Assembly (NCBI GenBank): GCA_903813345.2
Contig: CAIIXF020000008.1
Span: 30,528,867 to 30,592,866 of the forward strand
Length of the DNA: 64,000 nucleotides
Source of the DNA: Owenia fusiformis
Taxonomy: Eukaryota; Annelida; Polychaeta; Sabellida; Oweniidae
Direction: 5' to 3'
The position numbers were made by a program, and so were the translations under genes. The notes under the pieces are model-generated. The model was not told where the DNA came from. It worked only from the letters and a program-made list of their open reading frames with translations, and searched no databases. Positions 1-52,400 of the stretch are shown in pieces. Within the stretch, counting starts at the first letter, position 1. Every line of letters begins with the position of its first letter.

Positions 1-38
1 TCAATCCGAATAGCAGTTTTAATTTGTGCGGCCAATGT

Positions 39-67
39 TGACGGACGGACCAACGGACGGACGGACG
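39..67. repeat. (GGAC)n short tandem repeat
   Basis: Seen: a run of GGAC tetramers with one interruption, followed by unique AT-rich DNA up to about position 480 in which I see no gene. Confidence 0.8.
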
Positions 68-482
68 CCTGGTAGATCCCATAGGCTCACTGTGTGAGCC
101 AAAAAGGTCTATATATTTCTGTCTGCAAGGTTTAATGTGACTAAAATAGATCTACCCAATTTATATTAAGGTTAAAGTTATATTCTATTTTAAAATTGTA
201 AATCATATCTGCTTTAAATGGGTGATACAGGCCTTAGTGTTGGTATTGAACTGTTGGCAGAAGTATGTAGGTACAGTGTGGATATGGCTGCAAGGTTCTG
301 TTTCATTTCACTTTACTTTTTTCTCTATGCTTTTTCTCTCCATTTGTAGATCTTGAAGAGCTTTGGTGAGACAACCAGATTCCTTTGAGTGAGAAACCTG
401 GCTGCTCTTCTTTTATAAGTATTTAAGAATTTTCTCATGGCTTTTGCTGGGATAGTATAATATAGTTTATGAGGGGGTGACG

Positions 483-1594
483 AGGGTACACCATTGGTCC
501 GAATCCTAATGGCCTGAATCCTATTGGTATGAATCCTAAATTGTCAGAATCCCAATGGTCTGAATCCCATTCATTTGAAACCAATGATTCAAAAATTGAC
601 AATGATATTTATTATGATATAATAAATATAAAATAAATGATATAATGATATAAATGATATAATGATATAAAATTGACAATGATATTTTATGATATATATT
701 TCTCCTGAGAGATAGCTTTGCAAAACTCGAGATTCCCAGCCCACGTTAAAGGACTTTTCCAGAAATGTTAGAAATCGTGGGAACACTTAAACTACTTCAA
801 TCAATGTATAACATCATAAAGTATCGTTGTGATAATCGTAGAACGCTAACTGGAGTCAGGAGACAGTGTAATTGACGAAAAATGTATTTGGAACTTGTTA
901 TTTTCCATGTCGTCTGACCAGGAAGTCTTGCCAATGCGCATGCGTGTAACCGGAAGCGGAAATCTCATGGCATGGAAGTGCATGCGCATTACCCAACTTC
1001 CTGAGAAGCCATCATGAAAATTATCATCCCTTCAACATTTTTCGTCAATTACACTGTTTCTCGACTCCAGTTAGCGTTCTACGATTATTACAACGATATT
1101 TTATGATGTTATACATCGATTGAAGTAGTGTAAGTGTTCCCAAGATTTCTAACATTTCTGGAAAAGACCTTTAACATGGGCTGGGAATATCGAGTTTTGC
1201 ATAGCCATCTATCTAAAGATGGCTATGTGCAAATATAATGTAGTAAATAGAAACACTGCATAATGTTTAAGCTCAACGTATCTAAAACCTGCATTCAATT
1301 CCGTTGATCAATGTGCAGATTTTAAACAGATTGTACACTTTTATACAAAATGTAAAATGGGTTTTGGATAATTGGGAGTCGGACCATTTGGATTCGGACA
1401 AATTGGTTTCAGATGATTGGGATTTGAAAGATTGGGATTCTTACCACTGGGATTCGGACCATTAGGATTCGGACCAATGGGATTCGGACCATTGGGATTC
1501 GGACCAATGGGATTCGGACCATTGGGATTCAGACCATTGGGATTCGGACCAATGGGATTCGGACCATTGGGATTCAGACCAATGAGGTAACCCT
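483..1594. mobile_element. Foldback-type inverted-repeat element A
   Basis: Seen: the two halves are inverted copies of each other. Both outer ends start AGGGT and carry arrays of a 15-16 bp motif (GAATCCNAATGGNN): about 6 degenerate copies at 491-580 and about 12 regular copies, in reverse orientation, at 1431-1590. Inside these lie inverted arms of about 170 bp (roughly 715-885 against 1035-1205), and even the centre (905-1000) is palindromic around CATGCGCATGC. No coding capacity is seen. Foldback elements are known for long inverted repeats with subterminal tandem motifs. The family assignment is inference, and I could not fix a target-site duplication. Confidence 0.7.
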
Positions 1595-2407
1595 AGACTA
1601 CAGTATTGCTCACTGCTTTGGAGTGCCATTTACGATTTCCTAATGACACCCAAGTTTACCAACCTTTCTGGCGCAGTCGGATAGATCATCCTTATGTGTG
1701 GGAACGTCAACTCATCGTCTATCAGATCACTGACCCATTGTCGAACACCAAACCCTGAATCTCCTAGAAATAAACGTCAAAACTTCAGCAGTTTCTCTTC
1801 AATAATTTGGTATTATCGCCCATTAAAATAATAACAAATTTTTCAAAGTATTATTTACATCATTGTTTATGATTATTTTGCGCCTATTTAAGGTTATGGT
1901 TAGCTTAAGTATCTAAAGAATAATTGTACATACCCGAACCATGCAGAAATATAACAGAAGCAGTATGTTTTACGCTTGTTTGTGGTACAATTTGGGGTCT
2001 CAATAAAAACAGGTGTTTTAGAGACATCCCGGCATGCAATAGAAGTTAAACAATGCGCATGCGCAAGTAACTACAACAAAATATTTCAAAATCGAAATTT
2101 GGTGAGTTTTTTGCGTTTATTTTGTATTATATAATTCCTTGAGTTTTAGATTTGTCGAGTATGTATTTTTGGCATATGTCTTATTAATTGTGCAAGGCAA
2201 AATTGTTTTCTGCACTTCAGCTGATTGTGCAAATTTAGTAAAATGGCAAAGTAAAATTTTTAAAATTCTATTTTTTTTCATTTTTGGCCTAGCCGAGGCT
2301 AGGCTAAAGTTATAGTAAAAAATGAACAAATAAATGCAGCAAACTCCTCATAGTCGAGATCTCCAAGTCAAAAAGTTGCCTATACCATCGGTTGATTATA
2401 GAATGTT
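1595..2407. other. Intergenic, nothing firm
   Basis: Unique AT-rich DNA. A weak A-box-like string (TGGCGCAGTCGG, about 1669) has no convincing B box after it, so no RNA gene is called. Confidence 0.4.
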
Positions 2408-2500
2408 ATAAAAACACTGCGCCCATGCGATTGTGTGGCCCCTGTGACCCTTCGACTTACTGGGTGTCCAAAAATTATTGGAATGTTTGCTTTATCGAAG

Positions 2501-4034
2501 TGTCTGGAGTACCTTAAAATTTAAGGCCCTTTAGCCAAAATGCTAAAGAGCCTAAAAATTTAAGGCTATTTAGCTGTGAACATACTGTAGTGTTTTGGCT
2601 AGAGAGCCTTTGTGTTTATAATCCGTGTTTATATTGTTTTTTATTGACGTTTTCGTCATCTAATCAATCAAACAACACTCTCGAAAGTTTTTCAACCCAG
2701 AATGCCACTTCAAAATTTCACACATGTATATCACTATAGAGTTGCAAAAAAATTAGTCCTATCATGGTAAAACACTCTGGTATAGTGGTTAGGGTGCTCG
2801 CTTTCCACCTGTGGCGTGGGTTCGATTCCCCGACGGAGCACTTTTTATTTGCTATAGTCACGAGAATACAGGGAATCCCATTTTAAGATGGCAAAAAGTA
2901 TGATGAAGACCTGGGGATGAAAAAGGATCTTGTTTCTTCTAGATCAGCACATCTTGACGAAGTTTATCGTGAATGCAGGGACATCATCCCAGGGACATCA
3001 CAGAATACACTTCCAAATCTATTGCCCATTAGATTTCAATGCTGATTTTAGAATTTTTCACGTGACGAGATATTTTAATATTTTCCTCACAAGTGAGAAT
3101 TTTTAAAAGCACATGAGAGAGAACAAAGAAAATTTACAGTACAAGAAGTGAACTGTCGAGGAAACAGCGGCTTATGCAACACAACAACAACATTTTTATC
3201 CTAGCCTCCAATCCATCAATAAATGTCTATACATCAAAATCTTTACTAAACGGACGTTGCGATTTATAGTGGATAAAATGGAAAAAATAACATTTTTCTG
3301 GCTATACGTGATTGCCTGGTCTTACACCTTCTCTGGTGAACCAGAGACATATATTTTCGATAAATGCATGAACATCAAACAAACAACTTTTCAAAATCGA
3401 TGTTTGAACCTTTAAAAAGCCAAATTTAGACTGAGGATTGAAAACATTCTTTTATTTCTCTCGGTAGACCGGAAGTAAATTTATGAGTCGAGCAAAAAGT
3501 GATAATGTTTTTTTATGAAATGGGGAAGTCAAAACGTACTAATAGAAGTCATAGTAAGCATTAGAAGATCATTTAAAACCATATAAATCAAATCGACGGC
3601 AAAGTTAGTTGAAATGACTGAAATCTTTATATGTTATCTTCTTCATGGAAAAAATCTTCATCTTCGCGGACCTCAAAGAAGACACTTCCGGTTTAATAAT
3701 CAGTGATTTTATCGATCAAAAAAATTTTCTTTTTGAATTTGTCCGATATCTGCTAATATGGTATGTATATTTGTGCTGATTGTTAAATTACAAAATAGGT
3801 TGGGTATAGAATATGTCAAAGTAGTTTGATCTTGTCCCAGAAGCAATATTTCGTCATTTCTGTGGCCTGGAATTCCTTTAAGGCTCTCTAGCAGAATTGG
3901 CTATCAAAATGGTAAAGAGCCTTAAAATTTAAGGCACTTTAGCAGAAATGCTAAAGAACCTTAAAATTTAAGGCTCTTTAGCATTTTGGTAACCCATTTG
4001 GCTAGAGAGCCTTAAATTTTAAGGCTCTCCAGGT
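2501..4034. mobile_element. Inverted-repeat element B with palindromic subterminal arrays
   Basis: Seen: the left end (about 2501-2600) and right end (about 3885-4034) are inverted copies starting CTGGAG and carrying several copies of a motif of about 34 bp, GCTAAAGAGCCTTAAA plus its near mirror image, so each motif is itself a hairpin. DNA outside these ends (2408-2480 and 4486-4560) is also inversely repeated (CCTGTGACC, CTGCGCCC), so the true element may be larger. The interior has no usable reading frame and contains a tRNA-like sequence. Likely a non-autonomous DNA transposon of foldback style. Confidence 0.55.
2771..2846 (+). ncRNA. tRNA-like Pol III unit (SINE head or tRNA pseudogene)
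   Basis: Seen: an A-box match TGGTATAGTGG (2778-2788), a perfect B box GGTTCGATTCC (2819-2829) and a T5 run (2842-2846) suited to Pol III termination. The acceptor and anticodon stems do not pair well, so a working tRNA is unlikely; the body resembles the Asp/Gly/Glu tRNA group. It lies inside element B. Confidence 0.5.
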
Positions 4035-4899
4035 GCGGCCTTAATTTATTTTTACTGAAAATATCTCATTTGGTTAAATTGTTTGCGGAATAGGCATTTA
4101 ATCATATAATAGCTACATAGATTGTTTCAACTGTGTCTCACATTTTCGCTACAATTCTGTCTTGATCAATGAAAAAAACCTTCGACCCTGCGATTGAATA
4201 TATTCATGCCTTCTCTTGTTTTTATATTTAAACTAGTATGCATTACTCTATGCTAAGCTAAGTTGTTACACTCACCAGAAAGACATTCTAAACGCCACCC
4301 GGCATTTATCTTGTCAAGAAAGTTACCTGTTTACTTGAAAATTACTTTATCCCCACCTCAAACAATGAAATTGTTAATAAATTAATCTAGCCTACCACAC
4401 GATTTTCTAAGGTCGTCATTTTTTCTAAAATAGATTCAATCGGAGGTCGAAGTGTTTTTCTAAAATTCACATCTGAAACATTTCTTAACACCCAGTATAT
4501 CACAGGTGGAAGGGTCGCAGGTAGGTCACAGGGGCGCAGGGTTTTTATTCCGTTGATTATCCCAAATATTATGATAGCTGATTTACTTTTCATAAAAAAC
4601 CAAAGAGCAAGGCACTAAACGAAACTATATACTTGTTTGTTTTGTTGTTTGTTAGGTATCATGCCTATGATGTCACAAACAATCAAAGAAACTTTTATCC
4701 AATCATTGAGGTCTACATTTATTTGTTTGTTTAGTTGTTGATTGAGCAATGCATGTCTGACGTCACAGATGACACCTCTCAATTCTAAATTAAGATGTGC
4801 CCTATAGGTTCTAACATAGCAATTTTTTCACTTTTATCAAAACTATTGACATATTATCGATATAATCTGATTTTTTGCCCTTAATGACTCTTAATTCTC
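4035..4899. other. Intergenic, degenerate inverted repeats
   Basis: About 4170-4205 and 4420-4455 are inverted copies around CTTCGACC...GATTGAAT. About 4630-4690 and 4725-4780 are a degenerate direct duplication (TTTGTTTG...GTCACA). No gene is seen. Confidence 0.4.
4758..4765. promoter_or_regulatory. Full CRE-type palindrome upstream of TTLL5
   Basis: Seen: TGACGTCA, about 440 bp before the TTLL5 start codon. This is the consensus CREB/CREM/ATF site. That it regulates TTLL5 is inference; an 8-mer can arise by chance. Confidence 0.3.
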
Positions 4900-5065
4900 G
4901 AGGCTCGTACGAGCTCGTACGGGGCCCGATGTAGCTTGCCTGTGTAGGGTGCCTGTTACGGGGCCCGTAATATCTCATTTTCGAGCCTTGTACTTGCCTG
5001 TGCGATGCCCGTAACAAGGCCCGTAATGGCGCGTAATTTTCGAGCACTGTACTTACCCGTACAGG
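4900..5065. repeat. GC-rich degenerate tandem repeat
   Basis: Seen: a block rich in CCCGTAA and TACGGG, about two and a half degenerate units of roughly 66 bp (…TTTTCGAGC…CTTGTACTT…CCCGTAAC…). It is the only GC-rich block near the 5' end of TTLL5, so it may be part of the promoter. Confidence 0.45.
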
Positions 5066-5201
5066 GCTCGTAACGAGGCTCAAAATTGCTTGTACATAGT
5101 ACATAAACAATAGCTTTGAATTTCAGGATAATACTGCGGAAATATTCTAACATGCTAAGAAATACAGAGAAACATCTTAATCACTGGCAGATAGACTGAA
5201 G

Positions 5202-46034
<40,833 letters not shown>

Positions 46035-46958
46035 ACATCCCTAATTCATTGAGGACTCAGAAGGCAGGACATTCCAGTTTTATGCCAAACAATCATTTAG
46101 TGGATTATGTGAAATATTGCCCCTCATCATTTCAGTATAGCAGGTAGCCAATAAGCTCCCTGGAGAGTTCCAGGAGACCCCTTCCCTGATAAGCCAAGTT
46201 TTATGTAAACTCAGTGGAGGCTTCTGGGAAACACCTTCCTTCAGCATTCCGGTCTTGTACCAGGCAACAAGTGTACAAAGGATGATGAGGGAATTTTCAA
46301 TAAGGCAGTCTTGGAAATGTCTACTGACTGAACATTTCACTACCAGACAATCATAACTCAGTGAAGGATTATGGGATATAGTAACCTTCACCAGAAATCA
46401 ATTTGAGTGTCTCAACTAAGAGTTCTATAGGAGATTATTGGAACCATGTGTACCTCCCCAGAAAATTTCAGTGTCATAGAGGATTCTTGATTAACTAAAA
46501 AAGGGAATTCTAATCTTTATTAATTAGGCACTCTGGTAAACACTGTACCTCCCTTGTCCATGTACATTCCAAAATCCAAACCAAGCTCGTACCCCCTTTG
46601 TACATTCCAAACCTAACTCTAGACTTCGTATACATACCACTGTTGAACATTCCATTGAACCAAGCTCAAGAAAGGATTCTGGGAAGTGTATTTCTTGAAA
46701 ACTGGCAACATCCAGTGAATTTATGAATATTTTTAATTGCAATTGTGTTTTAAATAATTCAAATGACAACTGGTTTGTTAGTTGAATTTTGCCAGTGAAT
46801 CTGAATTCCATGATAAATTGAGCCAAAAAAGTTTTTTTTAAATTTATGTCTTAACTGCCAATTGCCTTTTTATTTTAATGAATATTTACATGTACAATGA
46901 CATTGTTCTTTTGGTAGATGTTTTATTTTATATTCATGTAAATGTGGTTAAACTTATG

Positions 46959-46964
46959 AATAAA
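46959..46964 (+). terminator. Likely TTLL5 poly-A signal
   Basis: AATAAA about 925 nt after the exon 28 stop, in a T-rich setting. Confidence 0.4.
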
Positions 46965-49155
46965 ATTTTAACATTATTATAGCCAAATGTTTTCTCGTTG
47001 AATGATATTTGTAGTTAAAATTACAGTTGTTAAAGTGGTAGCAAAGAACACGAAGAGTGAAATATATATAATATGAATGAAGCAAAAATCATGCCATTGA
47101 AAAATTTTAGTATCTGAAAAAAGAATATCTGATCAAATAAAGACATTATTGAAGATTTAAGATGTAGAAATGTCAAAATTCATTTGGATTGGGAAAAGGG
47201 ATGTCCAAATTTTTGAACAAAAATGGTTGAAAAATAATTATACAAAAGAAGGGATGTCAAAATGGTTGGACAAGAAAATAGGCATGGCCTAGAATGTTGG
47301 GAGCAAATATATCGGATATATTGACAATTTTCTAGAAAATTACTGTCAATGTGGCTCTAGTCTTTGTTGCACTTTAATGAAATATTTGTTTAGTTGGATG
47401 CATGAGGCTTTACATGTCTACTTTCTCTTCCTTGAGTGTCTAGGCTAAATAATGCAGACAAAGGAAATGCAAGAAATAAACTTCATTTTGCCTAATTTCA
47501 AAGTAACAATGCAGAATTTAACATATCTGCAGCCCACAAACAGACAAAGAGATCTAAGCAGACCTTTTATGATATCAATGCGAGCACTAATACTGTGAGT
47601 TTGCACATGTGGTCATAGCTAGTAGGCACTACATCATGCTATAGTCATATTGGTGGCATGACCATCTCAAAGTTGAGACTTCAAATCTCTTGTATGATGA
47701 TATCGACCCATTGGAAGGATAAATAACAAAACAATAAACTTTTTATTTCAATGTAAACATCATTTTATATTTTAAATAGAATATTTTATATTTATTATGT
47801 ACATAAAATATTAGAAAAATTAACGCAATCTATTTTAGACTTAACCAAAACAGTTAATGTGTGTATAACGATGGTTTACATGAAGGTACACTTTGTGAAA
47901 TTTCTAAACAATTGTTGAAAACAATTTTAAACCCACTTTTTGGCATGTTTGGTGAAGGGTGTTAAAAATGCATGTACCTTAATGATGTACAGGCCCGTAG
48001 CCAGGGGGGGTTCGATGGCTCGAACTGGCCAAAAGTTTTTTCAAAGCCATGCAGTTTTTCATCATTCTGAGCGCTTTTTAATTGATTTTGACCATTTTTG
48101 GACCAAAATTGTCAAAAGTGAACCCCCCTGGAATTTTCAAAAAGTGAACCCCCCCCCCCCCCCCCCCCCCCCCTTGGCAAATCCTGGCTACGGGCCTGAT
48201 GTTTGTATGATTAATATCATTTTAATAATGTACATGTATGTGCTATTATAAAAAGTACATATAATTTCTTGTGCATGATTTTTGATAATTTTAAATGTGA
48301 ATACGAGATACATACATGTCAAACATCACTATTTAGTATTTATTATAACTATACACTCGGAGCACTGAATGAACTTCGATCATTTACTAGTATATTTAAT
48401 GACACAAAACAACTTTTGTGAAAACCAAATCTTAAAGGCACGATATCGAAAGCATTTTCATAATTTTATACACTTTTAAAATTAAATCAAAATAACAGTT
48501 TTTAAACTTAAAATTTAGTAACGCTATATTATCACTTACAAAAATTATATAGAAAAATAGTCCTATTACTAGGGATATTAATAAATACAACTAACATTTT
48601 GAGTATCTTGGTAATATTGAAAACATTGATTTACAAACAAATGTAGCATTATTCTATTTTGGGATAGGATGGGATGGTGTTAGAATGATGATTTTTTCCA
48701 AACCAAACTATTAACTTAAGTTTCTACCTTTAGTCTTAGGTATATAGTCCTGTAGTTTAAATGCCTGTGTTGCCTTCCATTCTAACAAGTTGGGAAAAAG
48801 ATGAAGAACTGCGGATACAGAGAGCAAATATCATACATTTTGTGTGATTATTAATATTACATTCTATTCATGACATGCCATGCTGATTTCATACAGAGTG
48901 AACTTTTCCGTGTAAACTGACATTGATTCTTTGACACATGTGAAAATTTTAAAATGTGAAACATTGAATAACGTTTCTCACTAAAGATTAATGCTTGCTT
49001 TTCTTGCATATAATAGTCCTTGCTACTTCCACACTTTCCAAAATTCTACTCACTGGTTCTTGTTTAACATGTATACTTAAACAAGCAATATGTCTTTATA
49101 ACAATGTATAGAAAAATACTTTTAATTGGTCAAAAGTTTTAAATGAACAAAACGT
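46965..49155. other. Region between convergent TTLL5 and ANKEF1
   Basis: AT-rich; one CAGGCCCGTAGCC repeat, no gene. Probably holds the 3' UTR of ANKEF1 on its right side (a minus-strand AATAAA lies at about 48339-48344). Confidence 0.5.
47990..48198 (+). mobile_element. CAGGCCCGTAGCC family, best copy with both ends
   Basis: Left CAGGCCCGTAGCCAGG and right CCTGGCTACGGGCCTG are exact inverses, so this is a 209-bp MITE. It includes a C25 run (48149-48173). The target duplication is unclear and the superfamily unknown. Confidence 0.75.
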
Positions 49156-49455
49156 CTAATCATCATCAAATCCTCCTTGAACCTCAACACCTCGTGAATA
49201 ATTTTGACGAAATGGCATTTTGAATTCTGGGAAATCAACCTCATAGCCAAATCTATCCCGATTGACACGTTTCTCGTTGATGAGCTCATTGGTTCTTTGT
49301 TGCTTCGTCCAGGCATGGAGAGGCACGTATGTGATGTCTTCTTCCTCCTCGAGACCACCTGCTAGGGCTGATGCGGCACGAAGGATGGAACCCTTCCTCT
49401 GACGATTCTGGGCCTCCATTAAGGGACTTTGATCACGGTTTTCTGATGGCAATGG
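49156..49455 (-). CDS. ANKEF1: ANKEF1 exon 7 (last)
   Basis: Encodes PLPSENRDQSPLMEAQNRQR ... VPLHAWTKQQRTNELINEKR ... FPEFKMPFRQNYS and ends in four Asp and TAG. Confidence 0.93.
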   Translation of the reverse strand, partial: PLPSENRDQSPLMEAQNRQRKGSILRAASALAGGLEEEEDITYVPLHAWTKQQRTNELINEKRVNRDRFGYEVDFPEFKMPFRQNYSRGVEVQGGFDDD

Positions 49456-52400
49456 CTGGAAAAATAGAGAACAGAACTATTAATTATATGTTTAGAATTA
49501 AAGAGTCAGATTCTACAGAGAAGAATTACACATGAGAGAAACAATTAATCAAAATAAAATTAGATTTAAAGACCCCATGTGACATTTCAATAAATTAAAA
49601 TACATCTTAGAAATTTTCTTCCATATTCCATATATTTTGTCCTAAATCACTGTTCAATAAGTAACCAGTAAAAGTGCTTTTCTAAAACTAAAAATGTACC
49701 CCTGGAGATACAGAAAATAATTTAACTCTCATCAGAAAAATAAATATATTTATTTAGATTTTTGGATCTAAACTGTTTTAAAATTATTATGAATGTATTG
49801 TACACTTCATTTTATCTCACATAGATGCAATAGTGTTAGTTAGGATCAAGTTGGGAACTAAAACAGTCTCTTCAAAATGGTTAAAACAAACTAATAACAA
49901 ATGGTTAAATAAATACATGTATTAAGGTATATGTGCATGAAACAATTTTCATATTCATTGTTTTGTTGTGTAGGGAACTAGGCTAGAAGGGTATGTAGGA
50001 TGGTCCTGTATCTAAGGTTAAAAGGAAAACAGCATATTATGTGAGCTTTAAATTGGTATATAACACTGCAATATTACATTCTGTACTAAACAACGATGTT
50101 AGAAACAAGCATACACACACCACACATCAGCTTTGCATGAAACCTAGAGATATTTTACTATTTTCCATTTTGAATATAGCTTTCCATATGCTGACTGGCT
50201 AGATGTTAATAACACAGAAGTACATGTTTCTTTGCTGCATTATGTTTTGTGATTTTCATCCCTCTCCAAAATGATAAAACATGACCATTACCCCTCAAAC
50301 CTCGATGGGTACAAATATAAATTGAGTTAGGTCACACATTTTTCAAAATTCACCAATATTGAGCTCCTACCCCATAGAAAAAAAAACGACAAATTCAAGA
50401 TTACTTAACACACCCCCTCCCAAATTAAAAGATGGTCATGGACTTGTTCAGCCTCGTATAAACAAATGGAAAATAGTTACATGGTAATTTCCCATTTTAC
50501 ATTGCTGATAAAACCATGGTACAAAAAATTTAGTGTTTGGGCCCTAAAATTTTGTAGGGTCTTAAAAATGGGACTTTTGGGCATAATTTGGCCTTTATAG
50601 GTTTTTTTGCCTATTTATCAAAAATGGGCCATAATTTTTCAAAATTTGGGCCCAATTTTTGGTTCTAAAATTTTTTCAAGACTCAAAAATTACCCCCCTC
50701 CCCTTGTTAATTTCTGGATCCGCCACTGTGTTTCCTCCGAAAACTCATTTAATAGCAAGGGTTAAGAATAGATTTAACTTTTCCTTTCATTATGTTGCCG
50801 TTTTAAAATATTTTTCAAACATAGATCACAAACCAAACATCTCGTCAGGAACTTCAAAAGAGGGATGCAAATGGCCAAAAATGGGGGTCTTGTAAATGTC
50901 GAAAATGGGGTTTGTATTTTCTCAAATTCATGAAAATGTGTCATTTTTGTACCATAGTTGCCCACACGAAAATGCATAACAGAGAAACATGTACCTAAGT
51001 TATAGTTTCTCATACAGTTTCATGTTTTTCATGAACACTCATATAGACATTGCTGATTCATATCCACTCATTTGTCTACTTGCCGATGGAGACTGAAAAG
51101 TAAACGCAACAATTTTGTAAAAACTATAAGCAATCTGCACAGGGGTTTCATTAGCAGCAGGGAACAGGCGATTTTCACTGGTTGTTTTCACAAAATTGCC
51201 TGTTGTCTTAGGGACTTTTCCATGTTAAATTTATGATTTCCATTAATTTTGCCTGTTGTTTTCATTTATTTAGCCTGTTGTGAGAAATTCTAGTGAAACC
51301 CCTGAATCATAAAGCATTTCTATATTAGTACCGCATATAAAATATGAGGGAAGTCCATATCATTTGATTTAAAAATTATGTCACCACAATAGAGTGGTTA
51401 CATTTTATAGTCACTGCTTTTTGTGACATGTAATGATGATGACATTTAGCATCTGTAACAATAGTTACATTTTTGTAACATAATTTCACTTTTGTAACTA
51501 ATTATGCCTTGTTTCAATACAATATAAGATCTAAAACAAGTGATGTGGTACCTTGTACAGTAAAACTTGTCTAATCTGAATGCCTATAGGACTACCCAAA
51601 AGTGTTTTGATTAGTCTCAAGGCTTCATAAACATATGAGTCAAGGGAGATTCCATATTTGGGACCACAGGGGCTTGTATGGAAGATCAGAAAAGAATTTG
51701 AAGACACAAGAGGGCTCTGCAAATCTTCCATATGATTCCCTGTGTTTGGGACCAAGAAATAGAGTTCACATTGAGAGGTGTTCGGATATACAGGACTGGT
51801 ATAAATGAAACATTGATATTTGATCAATGTTAACAATCATTATCAAATAAACTAACTTGGTAGTGACCTCACCAAATGTATTAGTAATCTAAGCATTTAG
51901 GAATTTTTTAGCCTAAGTTTTGCCTGGAAATCGTGCAATGTTGTCTATCATTTGGTAATAGGCTCTAACTGATTATATAATCAATAAATATACAATGTTA
52001 TTGTAAATTTTAAACTTTGATATTTTCATAATTTTGTTTTGATTATACAATCCATTAGACATTTCACAAAACTACCGAAGCTAAGCAAGGTATCAATCTT
52101 CAGAACTCAACCTAAAGTCAAGGTCATAATCTAAAGTCAAGGTCAAAAGCTAAGGTCAAGGTCACTCACCAAGATTATGGAAATTCAACTTTCACAATAG
52201 GAACAGCTGTCTTTACCTGTTACGTAAAATGTTGATAATAATATTTACTTAAAAGAAAAAAATTCCTGAGTTCTGACATATTTTGCACAGCTTTACTTGC
52301 TAGAGAGGCATTATTTTCATGTCAGGTCTCTAGCTACGTTTAATTTCTTATATAAGGAAAGCTTTGAAGAACAAAGCATTAAAACTCTCTAAAATACATA

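Noticed and set aside
1431-1590. CRISPR-like regular array
   Set aside because: Units are contiguous with no unique spacers, and the array is the end of an inverted-repeat element in an animal genome.
2771-2846. Functional tRNA gene
   Set aside because: The A and B boxes are good, but the acceptor and anticodon stems do not pair.
4387-4593. 68-aa minus-strand frame as an exon of a divergent gene
   Set aside because: Part of it is inversely repeated at 2408-2480, so it is repeat DNA; no splice partners found.
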